NCBI GenBank assembly: GCA_949126835.1
Contig: OX421497.1
Location: 26,267,612-26,331,611, forward strand
Direction of reading: 5' to 3'
Source of the DNA: Anisus vortex
Lineage: Eukaryota > Mollusca > Gastropoda > Planorbidae
DNA length: 64,000 bases
The notes beneath the pieces are model-generated. The model saw only the letters and a list, made by a program, of their open reading frames with translations, was not told the DNA's origin and did no database searches. Position 1 is the first letter of the stretch, and every line of letters starts with the position of its first letter. Shown here piece by piece: positions 36,273-47,930 of this stretch. The position numbers and the translations under genes were made by a program.

Positions 36273-36570
36273 TGCGTTCATAGAGTTAACTTTCTTTTTT
36301 TCTTCCTTTTTTTTTCTACCCTACTCCATTGTTTCGTTGTCCATGACCACGATCTCTGTCACGTGATCTTGTCCACCTGTGGCTAAATTCCAGGTAATTG
36401 GATAGCGTCCACCTGTAGCAGACAAACTGCGGGAAACCTGAACAAACCTTCCATTATTCAGGGTCCAGAGTAACTGTTGTCTTCTGTTACTCGGCGCGCC
36501 GTAGTCAAGGTATTTGTAAACTGATATTTCTCCCCCACCCCTCTCCACTCCATTCTCTCTTACTTTCTGG

Positions 36571-36771
36571 CAGCGGTTCCCAAACTGTGGGTAGAGACCC
36601 CTTGGGGGGGGGGGGTCGAACAACTTTTTCACTGGGGGCACTAAAGACCATCGTAAAACTTATATATACCGGTATGTTACGTAGCGAAGAGATTAATTTT
36701 ATTTCTGGGGGTCGCCACAGCATTGGAATGTGTATTAACAGGTCGCAGCCTAAAACTACTGGGAACTACTG
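36571..36771. mobile_element. hAT MITE, 201 bp
   Basis: Left end CAGCGGTTCCCAAACTGTGG, right end GGGAACTACTG. The ends are inverted-repeat-like (CAGCGGTTCCCA against CAGTAGTTCCCA). The 8-bp flanks CTTTCTGG and CTTTTTGG match at 7 of 8 positions, as expected for a hAT target duplication. A G-run lies inside the left part. Overlapping open frames are not considered genes. Confidence 0.8.
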
Positions 36772-37369
36772 CTTTTTGGCCCTATTCGGACACCACTTTG
36801 TTCGTGCTTTCTCTGCTACTTTTTGTGTGTGTATTTTGTTGTATTTTAGTTCGTATCAATTTGGACAGTCGCTTGTATCTTCCACGTTAATTATGTCGAT
36901 GGTCATTCGCTTGGGCCAATCCAAATATTGTGGGCGCCATGGTATTACACACGATTCATATTTTAATCGACATTTCATAGAGAGATAATGGGAATACATA
37001 ATTATGAAATTAAAAATTATGTTTCTATTTCTTATCTTGAGAAAGTAGGAAATAGTTTTGTTGTACAATACATCTTAAGTAGGAGATCTATGTCTAATTG
37101 GGCTTTAAAGTATCGAAATTAAAATAACTGTATTCATTTACCTTTGACAAAATAAATTATATGCTTTATCAATTAAAGCTATTTTAGTCGGACCTTTTTT
37201 ATGGGGAGGAGGAAAGGGAGTTCTGCAGTATATCATGAAAGCATCCTTTCACCCAATATCTGTCAACAGAACCCTGTAAATAATTGGAAGGAAAGTTGCA
37301 GGTTTTTAAATGTATTTTTTTCTCTTTATTCACACTATTTTAGACCATAAAAAAAAGAAAATTATTCCT
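36772..37369. other. no gene seen
   Basis: AT-rich sequence between a hAT MITE and a SINE fragment. No supported feature. Confidence 0.5.
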
Positions 37370-37520
37370 GGTAGACCAATTTGATCTAAAGGGTCTATGA
37401 TGCAGCCTTCACAAGTTTCCGTGTCCAAGGCATATAGGGGGATTGTGGGTCAGCCTTTACTTATCCCCAACAAGTGTCAGGTACCCGTCAGAGCTGGATT
37501 GACTTAGGGAGAACTTTCCC
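37370..37520 (-). mobile_element. tRNA-type SINE fragment (minus strand)
   Basis: It shares the 3' half of the family in reverse orientation: AGACCAATTTGAT, GTTTCCGTGTCCAAGGC, CAGGTACCC and CAGAGCTGG. The head containing the B-box is missing. Confidence 0.6.
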
Positions 37521-38928
37521 GAGCCGGGAACAACGTCTCTAGGCCTGACCAATATGTGGGGGGGGGGGGCAGGCTAGAGGCCCAGTACGGTTGGGTGCCT
37601 TGTTCCTGGAGATGCTTACATTGCTATCCAGTACATAGATCAATGGCAGGGGCACATGTCTTATAAAAAAGAGTTGTACTAAACTCACTTCGAATTCTTG
37701 TAAGGTATCAGGAACATTTAGTAGGCGAAGTTTAAGTGAGATAAATAGATTTTATCTTATCCATGTAGGGTGCTAAAGTTGTTTGTTTTTTAGTTCCAGT
37801 GTTCTATGTTGCCCTTACCCATCCCACCTCTTTTCACTAGCCAATCCAGGGTTGTTACGTACACAGACTCAATTCGACAGACTAATAAAACCTCCTGACA
37901 CAAAAACTGTATCCTCGTTACTTGATATTGTTTCATCCTGTACAGTGACATTCTACTCTATACTGAGACTTGCAGACTCACTGACTCGCTGACTCACTCA
38001 ACATCACAACTTGAAACACAAGACGAGGGCGAGAAGAGAAAAAACAGCAACTAACTAGAGTGTTACATTTAATTGTATGTCAGGATTGTTAGCCAGATGG
38101 ACTGGTACAAACTAAATAATGGTATACCCTGGCCCAACGGTTCTCAAATATTTATTCTACAAAGGGATGTGTCACGATGTGTGGCTTAAAAAATGTCAAG
38201 ATTATATTACTTTGCCAAACTAATAAAAAAACAACTCATTTACAACTGGTTGGACTAAAGGTTGTGATGGGATAGGCTACTGTCCTATTTTGTTTGAGCA
38301 GGTCGTGATGAACTACAGAAAAAAAGTCAAATTGATTGTTTACATGTAGATTTTTGGATTTGAACCCAGTACATGCGAAAACAGCATTACATCACGTTTC
38401 CACTCGAATGATGTGCGCTCCTTTAATGCTATGCAAGTAACAAAAAAGTCTTATAGGTGTTGGTGGATGAAGTATATCGTACAGAGACCTTACTTTAGAA
38501 CAGACGTCAGAGTTATCTTGTTAAGCATACGGTCAGCATACCCTTAAAGATTTGTAGCTCTGTGAGGGCCACTCTTTGTTTTGTGGCCCGCCATGCCCTT
38601 TGTTGCAAACGCCCGCTTTAAATAAATAGACAAGTGAATTTATTGTAATCATTTTTATAAATAATTGTTTTAGAATGTGTAACTCATCTTGTTGTATCAA
38701 ATTGTCAATGAAGAATAAATGTTGCACGTCCCTGATTTTAGGCCTTCTCGCGCTTAATAACCTTATCTTATAAACAAGCCCGAATTTGGCTGATTATACA
38801 AAATGGTCTTTTGCGTAGTTGGCTGTTTGCAGCGACTATGTTATAAGATTAAAGTCATCCCACAGGTAGCCTATGTTGTTGCTGTTTGTTGTTGTTTTTC
38901 TTGTTTGTTGTTGTTAATCCACTATATC
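37521..38928. other. no confident gene; possible hAT and LTR-like scraps
   Basis: A G-run lies near 37558. AACGGTTCTCAAATA near 38138 resembles another class of hAT end, without a partner. A TG...CA-bounded stretch at 37853-38067 was considered as a solo LTR and not accepted. Confidence 0.4.
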
Positions 38929-38994
38929 TTGGCACGCTGAATGAATTAGAAATCATACTTTGACACACCGTTATCAAAAGGTTGCCGATCTCTG
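38929..38994 (-). mobile_element. hAT terminal fragment (same family as 53549-53699)
   Basis: The minus strand reads a terminus ending in GATCGGCAACC, then GTGTGTCAAAGTATGATTTC and TTCAGCGTGCC. This is the subterminal signature of the hAT elements at 41951, 47742 and 53549. The other end was not located. Confidence 0.6.
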
Positions 38995-40390
38995 GCTTAG
39001 ACTATCCATGGTGTGAATATTACACACCAACACATCCAATGAATCAGCCAAGTAAATAATACAAGCACCTAATGTTGGTAATTACATCTGCAGCTGCAGC
39101 GTCAACCAGTTCATGTGTTATGGTAATTGGGTGAGTTTCTCGTGTTCTGATTGGATGGGAGGAACAATCTCCGGAGGAAAGGTCACGTGATTCCGTGTTA
39201 TGACATTTGCTGATAAACCCATCTAACAGACAATTGTTTTGTTTACATACGTAATATATTGATAGCTGTTTCTTACATTTTACTTACCGAATCTTATCTT
39301 TTATAAATGGCTAAGCTCATCCGTAGTTGAGGACCCAAACGTCTTTATATGTAGTGTTTAGAATGTTGATGATAATAGGCCTATATAATTTGATTTTTCC
39401 AAGCGAATGCAATGATTAAAGGAAACGATTTTTTAAATAAATCATCTTGTTGCATAAATAAAACGCAAACGAAATAATATTTGCGTAATATTGTGTAAGA
39501 CTAGTGTTTGTAAAATATAATACTATAAAGTTGCTTTAAAGACCAAGTGAAGAGGTTTTTCTCAAAGGAACGAGATTTGGAATAGCCTCATACGGCAGTG
39601 ACGTTTGAGAAAGAAAACAAATAAACAAAACTCGACCCTATAAATCTATATTTAACCATTTTGTTAAAAATAAGAACCAAGAAAAGATTCAAAACATGTG
39701 GCAATAGATTCAAAACACGTGACAATATTCATTTTTCCTACTCTAAATTCTTTCTGTTACGTCACTTTCCTATGTTGCCGGAAATAAAATCATCTCAAAT
39801 GGCTACGAGATTTGGATTTGTCCTTCAAAAAACACACACATTTAAGTGCAAATATTGAACTAATTACTTTAAAGTTATCTTTGATATTTTGTTTAAATGA
39901 TTTTTATTAACATTCAGATACTGAATACACTATTTATTATCAAAATCTAATGTTAACTAAATTTTGATAAAAAGCTCTTCACTTGGTCTTTAATCTAAAT
40001 TTCTCTTTGCATGTTAATGAATTATTGAATCGTTTTGTTGTATTTCTAAGTTATATATTAACGTTTCATGCTTTATTAATAATTTGCTTTCCGAAATTGT
40101 TCCCGTTAGTGTTTAGTAAAATACTATTACAATTTATACAAAATTGTTGAAATAAAATTGTCTTTCTCTTTTAAATCTCGGTTTAAAAAAAAAAGTAAGT
40201 TTTTGAAGGATGTAGAATGTAGAGCCTATCTTTGTTTCACACCAACTGTAACTGTTTTACTATTTCAATGAATCCAACATTAATTCTGTCTTCACATGTC
40301 TTCTTCCATTGTGTGGTCGCAGTTTCTGACTTGGGTGGGTCTCAGTACAACAGTTTCATCGTGTAACAGGGGATCGTGTTTCCAGGACAG
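38995..40390. other. no gene seen; GC-richer patch near 39090-39230
   Basis: The patch has the palindrome CTGCAGCTGCAG and a CACGTG E-box within GGTCACGTGATT. These words could be regulatory, but nothing else supports this. The rest is AT-rich. Confidence 0.4.
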
Positions 40391-41449
40391 TGCATCCAGC
40401 AGTATTTACTTTCACTTCTATATGGCGGGCACCTAGAAGAAGAGACAGTATCCAGCAGTATTTACTTTCACTTCTATATGGCGGCCACCTAGAAGAAGAG
40501 ACAGTATCCAGCAGTATTTACTTTCACTTCTATATGGCGGGCACCTAGAAGAAGAGACAGTATCCAGCAGTATTTACTTTCACTTCTATATGGCGGGCAC
40601 CTAGAAGAAGAGACAGTATCCAGCAGTATTTACTTTCACTTCTATATGGCGGGCACCTAGAAGAAGAGACAGCATCCAGCAGTATTTACTTTCACTTCTA
40701 TATGGCGGGCCCCTAGAAGAAGAGACAGTATCCAGCAGTATTTACTTTCACTTCTATATGGCGGGCACCTAGAAGAAGAGACAGAATCCAGCAGTATTTA
40801 CTTTCACTTCTATATGGCGGGCACCTAGAAGAAGAGACAGCATCCAGCAGTATTTACTTTCACTTCTATATGGCGGGCCCCTAGAAGAAGAGACAGTATC
40901 CAGCAGTATTTACTTTCACTTCTATATGGCGGGCACCTAGAAGAAGAGACAGAATCCAGCAGTATTTACTTTCACTTCTATATGGCGGGCACCTAGAAGA
41001 AGAGACAGTATCCAGCAGTATTTACTTTCACTTCTATATGGCGGGCACCTAGAAGAAGAGACAGTATCCAGCAGTATTTACTTTCACTTCTATATGGCGG
41101 GCACCTAGAAGAAGAGACAGTATCCAGCAGTATTTACTTTCACTTCTATGTGGCGGGCACCTAGAAGAAGAGACAGTATCCAGCAGTATTTACTTTCACT
41201 TCTATGTGGCGGGCACCTAGAAGAAGAGACAGTATCCAGCAGTATTTACTTTCACTTCTATATGGCGGGCACCTAGAAGAAGAGACAGTATCCAGCAGTA
41301 TTTACTTTCACTTCTATATGGCGGGCCCCTAGAAGAAGAGACAGTATCCAGCAGTATTTACTTTCACTTCTATATGGCGGGCACCTAGAAGAAGAGACAG
41401 TATCCAGCAGTATTTACTTTCACTTCTATATGGCGGGCACCTAGAAGAA
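40391..41449. repeat. 56-bp minisatellite, about 19 copies, with a 168-bp higher-order duplication
   Basis: TATCCAGCAGTATTTACTTT recurs every 56 bp (for example 40449 and 40505), and the unit also contains ATATGGCGGGCACC and AGAAGAAGAGACAG. A series of variants (AGCATCC, GGGCCCC, AGAATCC) occurs at 40671 and again at 40839, a 168-bp spacing equal to three monomers. Confidence 0.95.
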
Positions 41450-41950
41450 AACTTTATAGACTCCGGGAGAAGATTTTAGATATCATAATTATTAAATTTC
41501 TTGTACTCAAGATACACCGAAAAGGTAATTGAATGCTTTTACAACAGCCTAGGTCAGGGGTCATCAACCTACGACCGCGTGCAGTGGCGTAGCTATGGTC
41601 ATCTGCACCCGGGGACATGACACAAAGTCTGCGCACCTTCTCGGACCAACAGAGTTTGGGGGCTCATTGAGCCGACAAGAAAATTTTGAAATTTTACGGT
41701 TTATATGGTTCATTTTCGAAGCATCTGGTATTTTATGAAATAGAATACAGACTCATAAGTCTCTATATGATTGTAAACAATTTATTTGAAAGAAAAATTC
41801 TACTAATTATACATAACTGGAATAGACACATAGTCTACAACTAATCCATCCTCCTTGATTTGACTGTCGCAAACACGTCAATCACGTTGTCTTAATTAAT
41901 ATTCTCAAGTGTTTCTCTTTCGATGCTTAGGAGTGCAAGATTATTCAGAC

Positions 41951-43056
41951 CAGGGGTCGGCAACCTTTTGCTAATTGTGTGCCAAACTAGGATTTCTAAA
42001 CCATTCAGCGTGCCACCAGCCTAAAAGTCAACCTGCTTTATTATACTTGTTTTATTTTATTTTTTTATAAGACAATTTAACTCCTTAGCAAGACCAAGGC
42101 CAAAAGCAAAGGAAAGTTATGGGAAAAAAAACGGTAATGCGTTTTATATTTAATAACAATAATTAACGCACTTGTGATTATCAACCTTTTTATTTGCATT
42201 TATACCAAAAAAATAATAATACCAAACTTTCACAGTTTTGGTAATGATTTTATAAACATTATCATTTGATTGTCCAGACAATGATCTAGCAACTGATAAT
42301 CTTGATGATAGTTTATTCTCAGTTTAACTGAGATTGTTTTTAATTTGCTCAATGATAAAAACAACGTGCTTAATATAGTTTAGTAGAGCGGTATTCGTAT
42401 GTAGTAATCATACAAACTGGGTAGTTAATGTTATGTTTAAAAAATGTGCATGAAATGTTTTAGTCATATAGATCTAATATTTATATAATTTTCACTTACA
42501 TTTTACATTTTGGTCATTATAACATTATAAGTTGTAGGCCATTTAGTCTAGTATAAAAGAAAAATAAGAAACATAATATTAGAAATAATAGCATAAATAA
42601 AACGGCTAATTATCTCCCTTCAAATCAAATAAAGTTTCTAATTTTGATTCAATATTGATGCCAAACAAGTTATGTTTTGTACTATAACATATATTACTGA
42701 CTAATTTAAAAAAATAAATAAATCCAGCATTATGGTATTTATTACAATATTTAATTATTATTGATTTACGTTAAGCAGTGGTAAATAAACATTTCCTGCA
42801 TTAATTGTTTGTCCATTTAACCCACTTGATTTAACCCGTCCAACTAACTGAAATGTGTTGCTCTGTCATTCAGAAACATCGTCTTCAACAGTCAGTTTTC
42901 CTTATTATGAACTGGAAAATGTTTGTTTTTTCATTAGTAAAAAAAAACATCTTTTTTCATCAATAAAAAAAACACCTCTTGGAAGTCTCTCGCGTGCCAT
43001 TGAAAATCTCTCTGCCTGCCAAATATGGCACGCATGCCCTAGGTTGCCAACCCCTG
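41951..43056. mobile_element. hAT element (nested), 1.1 kb, non-coding
   Basis: Ends are CAGGGGTCGGCAACCTT and, inward from the right, CAGGGGTTGGCAACCT. The 8-bp flanks ATTCAGAC and ACTCAGAC match at 7 of 8. Subterminal segments (GTGTGCCAAACTAGG at the left, GCGTGCCATTGAAAATC at the right) are shared with the shorter elements at 47742 and 53549, which look like internally deleted relatives. The AT-rich interior has no transposase frame. Confidence 0.82.
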
Positions 43057-43299
43057 ACTCAGACGATCTTGTCCCATTGAATTAAATAAGACCAAATAAG
43101 CTTCAGTTTGCTGAAGGACCGCTCTCAGCATGCAAATGAAACAGCGATCGTTAAAAGTAATTGCAGTGAAATGCGCAGATTCGGAAATACGTCATCTCCA
43201 TATGAAACAACAAAACAAAGAAGATCCAAAGGAGTTTCCGGTAGAACTTTAGTCCGAGTGCAGAGCAACATTTTGCATTCTCCTATTTCTGTTCACAAT

Positions 43300-43760
43300 T
43301 CGTGACCATTGACGGCAGTGTCGTAGAAATTTAGCAATTTTGACGCAGTGTATCGACATTTGTCTCAGTGAGAAGAGATTTGACGTCTGGTAAAAATCCA
43401 AAATTGGTGTTAAGCTTTTTGTAGACGTAAAAAGCGTATTGATATCTCCTGAGTCTACCAATTACGCTGTTCATAACACGTGCAGTTTCTTCTTCTGCAG
43501 AAAGTCCTGCAACTCTTGCTAATCCTTCTGTCAACCTCGATTCCCAAAGTTGCGCATCTAGTCTTTCCATTGTCTACCGCAACCTGGTTCAAATTATCAC
43601 GAATGTTGACAAGTTCTTGCTCCAGTTTCCAAGTTTCTGCATCACTTCTGGTGTCAGGCGTCATAGTTGCATCTTCTGATAATTTTTCCAACAGCCCTAC
43701 TAGTTCATCTAGTCCTTCATAAATAGCTTTCACAGCTTCCAGTGTGTTTCAGACTCCCTC
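43300..43760 (-). pseudogene. decayed hAT transposase fragment
   Basis: On the minus strand a frame from 43733 includes LSEDATMTPDTRSDAE, which resembles a conserved segment of animal hAT transposases of the ZMYM1-like/DUF4371 type. A second, frame-shifted minus frame (43570 to 43331) continues with a helical, charged sequence. The zinc-finger N-terminus and the C-terminal dimerisation region are not recognisable. It lies inside an element with hAT ends, which supports the call. It is broken by frameshift and cannot encode an active enzyme. Confidence 0.55.
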
Positions 43761-44247
43761 TTCACTGTGATTGGCACAGCTCTTTTTAATTATCTCCAAC
43801 GAGTTGTTGAACGAGAGAAAAACAAATATATACTTTCAACTGTTCCGAAAAATGACATAAGAACTGGATCCTGTTTAGCTGAGTGTAGGCCTACTCATGC
43901 TAAGTATATTCGACTCGAAATTATCCAACCTGTATAATTGTTAAAACCAGATGCCACTTTCAGTATATGAAGAATAATATTTGAACCCGAACTGATCTTT
44001 GTTTAAAAAAAAAACGCCATCAGCAATTCTACATTGTGGATGTGTCATTTGTTGTGTGAGTAGAATGGCGCCCCTTAATGCTTGATGAGGGCGCCAAAAT
44101 CATGCTTGCCAACTGGTTTGTAATGAAGATATTTGTGGAGCTCCAAAATTCAATCTTGCAAACGTATTTGGGATACATTAGTTTACATTAAAAAAATATA
44201 AAAAATAATTAGTTTTAATACTATTATCAAAAGGTTGCCGACCCCTG

Positions 44248-44789
44248 GCCTAGATCACTGCGTCCCATAAATTAGAGAGGATATGGCTCGTAAAATTACG
44301 TACACATGCATTCTTGATATGACAATATCATTATATTATCATAGAGTATTAACTATGAAATAAGGCTATGAATAAGGTTTGTAGAACCGGGTGATTTAGC
44401 CTGAACCAGGTTTTCGATTCTGGATCTTTTCAGAACTGGATATATGGTACTAGACCCGATTTTTAGAAATTTATGATTTAAACATGTCTCATTGTAGTGC
44501 GCATATCATTGTTGCCTACACTTTAAAAAAACAAAAACATAATAACGTAATATATTTCAATGCTAAGTCCGAACAGTAGAATTATTTGGTTACAACTTAA
44601 AACAGTTGCTTCCCTTACATATAGAATGAAAAGATAATTTGTTTGTGTTCATCTTTTTCACCTCGTTCTCTTTTTATTTCTTTCATTTATTTATTTCTTC
44701 ATTTCATTTCATGAATATGTAGAAAAGTGTAATTCAAAAACTGTGGCTCTCACAATTGAAACCGAAACCATGATTTTGACTAACTCTCA
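44248..44789. other. no gene seen
   Basis: AT-rich flank between the hAT element and a SINE copy. No supported feature. Confidence 0.5.
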
Positions 44790-45052
44790 AACGTGGCGGA
44801 AACGAATATATATCGTTCGGCTGAATTACCAAAGGTCCTGGGTTCGAATACTGATGAAGAATACGACTTTTTTTTCTCCGGATCTTGAGTATGTCCCTGA
44901 TTCTACTAATCTCTGATGGGTACCAAGTCTGGGAAAAGTAAAGTCTGCTGAGCACTGTGCTTGCCACACATTCCTTTAGTATGCCGTGGCCAATGAAACT
45001 TTAGAACTCTACTTCACCGGCCTATATAGATCAATTTGGTCAGACAGGATTA
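44790..45052 (+). mobile_element. tRNA-type SINE copy
   Basis: B-box-like GGTTCGAATAC at 44841-44851 after a GTTCGGCTGAATTACC segment. The body has TCTGATGGGTACC, GAGCACTGTGCTTGCC and TATGCCGTGGCC, and the 3' part ends ATCAATTTGGTCAGAC. A minisatellite starts about 100 bp downstream. Confidence 0.75.
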
Positions 45053-45153
45053 CTTTACACTTTACTTTTAAATCCCGGGATTCGGTGGTCTTCAAAAATG
45101 TCCCGGTTACCCGGGTTCCGGCTCTTGGTTACCCGCTTCTGCAAGCCTTAGCT

Positions 45154-45618
45154 ATGACTTTATCACCATAGTAAATATGACTTTATCAACTCAGTAAATA
45201 TGGCTGAATGAACTGGGTAAACATGACTTAATCAACTCAGTAAATATGGCTATATGAACTCTGTAAACATGAATTATCAACTCAGTAAATATGGCTATAG
45301 GAACTCTGTAAACATGACTTTATCAACTCAGTAAATATGGCTATATGAACTCTGTAAACATGAATTATCAACTCATTAAATATGGCTATATGAGCTCTGT
45401 AAACATGACATTATCAACTCAGTAAATATGGCTATATGAGCTCTGTAAACATGACATTATCAACTCAGTAAATATGGCTGTATGAGCTCTGTAAACATGA
45501 CATTATCAACTCAGTAAATATGGCTATATGAGCTCTGTAAACATGACATTATCAACTCAGTAAATATGGCTATATGAGCTCTGTAAACATGACATTATCA
45601 ACTCAGTAAATATTTCTA
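45154..45618. repeat. 46-bp minisatellite, about 10 copies
   Basis: The unit joins TATCAACTCAGTAAATATGG to CTATATGAGCTCTGTAAACA. The first copies differ most (GAACTGGG, CACCATAG), and later copies become uniform with GAGCTC and GACATTATC. Confidence 0.92.
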
Positions 45619-47741
45619 AATCAACTCATGAAGTGCTACCGCTAGATTCCAACAACAAACAAACCTTCATCCACCGGGCTAGCCAATCTCCATGTCAGTA
45701 AATCAAAAAGGTTGATACCATCCCGATTAACTGACCTCTGGGGGTCACCAGTGGCAACAAATCACACTAACGTATCGCTGACCAGACTACAACAGGACAT
45801 GTCCGTGCCACGAGCCAATTTCGCTCGTCCTCCCGCTCCCTCTCCTCTTTATCTCGCACCCCAATCCCCCACCCCCTACAGATACATATACACACACCAT
45901 TTTTCTCTCTTTTGGTGTATTGAACCCCTCCCCCCCCACCCTTCCACCCGCTCTGTTATATAAATCGCCTAAGTCATCTTACTTGCTAATGTTTAGGTCG
46001 TTGCGTCAGGAGACAAGTCAATCCGATGCCCCACTGTTTGCTGACCAGCTATTTGCTCGTTTATCTTCTGCCCACTGGTTAGATATTCCCGCCATTTTGT
46101 TGTTGTTAAGGGACTTCGGTTCACTTGAACAGTAGGGCGAGCTGGAGATATACCACTTAGACCCAAACTTCTATTGGTTGTACTCTGAACAGCAGAAGTC
46201 AAATTTTAGTATTAAAAAGGCTGCTTTAAAATCTTTGCTGAAGTCAGGGGAAGTAAGAGATATGAAAAATTGTCAAACAAGAATAGCAACTCTTGCTGAC
46301 TAATCCCATCAAAAGATATTGAATCTGAAAATCATTATTATACATTATACATCAATTTATGTACAACTAATACATATAAATAATAAATGAACATTTTTCC
46401 TATAAAATAATATAAATAGTCACAAACTTAAAAGTTGTCAACACTTGTTTTGTCTCTTTATTAATAGAAAATGTCCCTTCTGTAGTTGTGTTCTAATAAA
46501 TGAATGCAAATATGTAAAATCTATGTCCTGAGTTCAACCACTTTTTTTCTTTTACTTTACCAAGTTCTGATGAGACTGTGTAATCTGATGTGAAAATACA
46601 TTTTCGGATGTGCTTTGTGCTGACCACGTAATCTCGTCGTCGAATGAAACTGGTGAACTCTGCAAAAAACATTCTCAAAGTCTGTATAAAAAAAAAAACC
46701 TGTAGTTTTCAGTGCGTAGAGTTAAGCGTTGTTTTATTAACGAGTCTGTCATCCGTTGATAAAAATACAAAGCAGCTTTCAAACGATCCAGTACATTTCC
46801 ATAAATCTCCACAATTTGTCTAGGCTAGGAAATATGACTTATAGTATTAGTTAACCAAAATATAAACACAAATGGCACTTGTCGCCATCAACCAAACAAA
46901 ATGTATGTTTTTCGATTATGAAAATTGCCACACACGCAAAATCTACCTCGTCAAATAGAGAGGTTGAGAAAGAGAGAGCCACTATTCCGCTAGACCACCG
47001 AGACGCAGAACTCCGCAACATTTTGACGTTAGCTGGCTACGACGACGACGTCTTGTTCCCTAGAGAGGCGCCCCAAGGGAGGGGGCGGGGGACCTAGACG
47101 CTCATTTAGGAAATGGACGCGGCCACCTCCTTACCCTTCAAGACCATAGCCATCAAATAATAACTATGATGGTAGTAAAATACCGAAAGCATCTCTTGGT
47201 CCAAATGGGAAGTAACTCGACGTGATTCTATAAACTAGAGTGAATTCCCTTGGCACTAAATGATATTAAAATTGACATCAAACTCCCCATAAATATAGAA
47301 AGAAGTGCCCAACAAAATCTACATGAATAAAACAACAACCAGCAAAAGGAAATGCTTACACTAAATGTTTCTGACCAGACAGCAAGAGGTCATCATTTCT
47401 TCCGTTCATGTACTGGTCTCCCGAGAGTCGTGTTCTTGTAACAAAGTTACACTGACATGTTTCTTTTTGGCGGGAGAAGGGAGGAGGTAAAGCCATTTAT
47501 GTAATCAATTGCCATGAAGCACGCCGTTTCATATTTAGCTGGTAAATGGTTCTCTTACAGGTTGTTTGCCACAGTCATAGATGACTTTCAGTTTGTGACT
47601 GTTGCCCAACAGATAAATGACTTAAGTTATGTCAATCGTGCTACGCCTTAAATGAACCGTTTCCCTAATCTTATTTTTCATGCCTCGTTTATTTTGTATA
47701 CTTCAACATCGTGGTCCACTAATATTTATATTTATTTATAT
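45619..47741. other. no confident gene; GC-richer stretches
   Basis: GC-richer sequence at about 45640-46150 contains a TGACCT...GGGTCA pair, a C-run near 45930 and short frames without domains. Another GC-richer patch lies at 46960-47130. The remainder is AT-rich. Confidence 0.4.
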
Positions 47742-47930
47742 CAGGGACCTATTGGTAATAGTGTGCCAAGGTAGGATTTCTAATTGATTAAGCGTGCGTA
47801 CAACGTAAAAGTTATTCAGCTCTTTTCTTGTAGAAAGACTTGAATTACCAATTCGGAGGTCATCCGCGTGCCATTGAAAATCGCTCTGCGTGCCTAATCT
47901 GGCACTCGTTGCGTCGGTTGCCGACTCCTG
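47742..47930. mobile_element. hAT MITE, 189 bp
   Basis: Left end CAGGGACCTATTGG, right end GTTGCCGACTCCTG. The 8-bp flanks ATTTATAT and ATTTATAC match at 7 of 8. Both subterminal segments match the nested element at 41951-43056 (GTGTGCCAAGGTAGGATTTC; GCGTGCCATTGAAAATCGC), so this looks like an internally deleted derivative. Confidence 0.82.

Larger units (their letters stand above)
41555..44247. mobile_element. hAT element (outer), 2.7 kb, interrupted by a second hAT element
   Basis: Left end CAGGGGTCATCAACCT (41555). The right end, read inward on the minus strand, is CAGGGGTCGGCAACCT (ending 44247). The 8-bp flanks GCCTAGGT and GCCTAGAT match at 7 of 8 positions. A decayed transposase segment lies on the minus strand at 43300-43760. 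Another hAT-like word, CAGTGGCGTAGCTATGG, lies just inside the left end. The second element at 41951-43056 is fully inside this one and must have arrived later. Confidence 0.75.

Noticed and set aside
35940..36281. 113-codon minus frame rich in Thr/His/Gln
   Set aside because: It is the 16-bp repeat read through; all minus frames are open because the unit has no stop on that strand.
37853..38067. Solo LTR bounded by TGTTACG and GTTACA
   Set aside because: The flanking five bases do not match, the ends are not good inverted repeats, and no second copy is present in the window.
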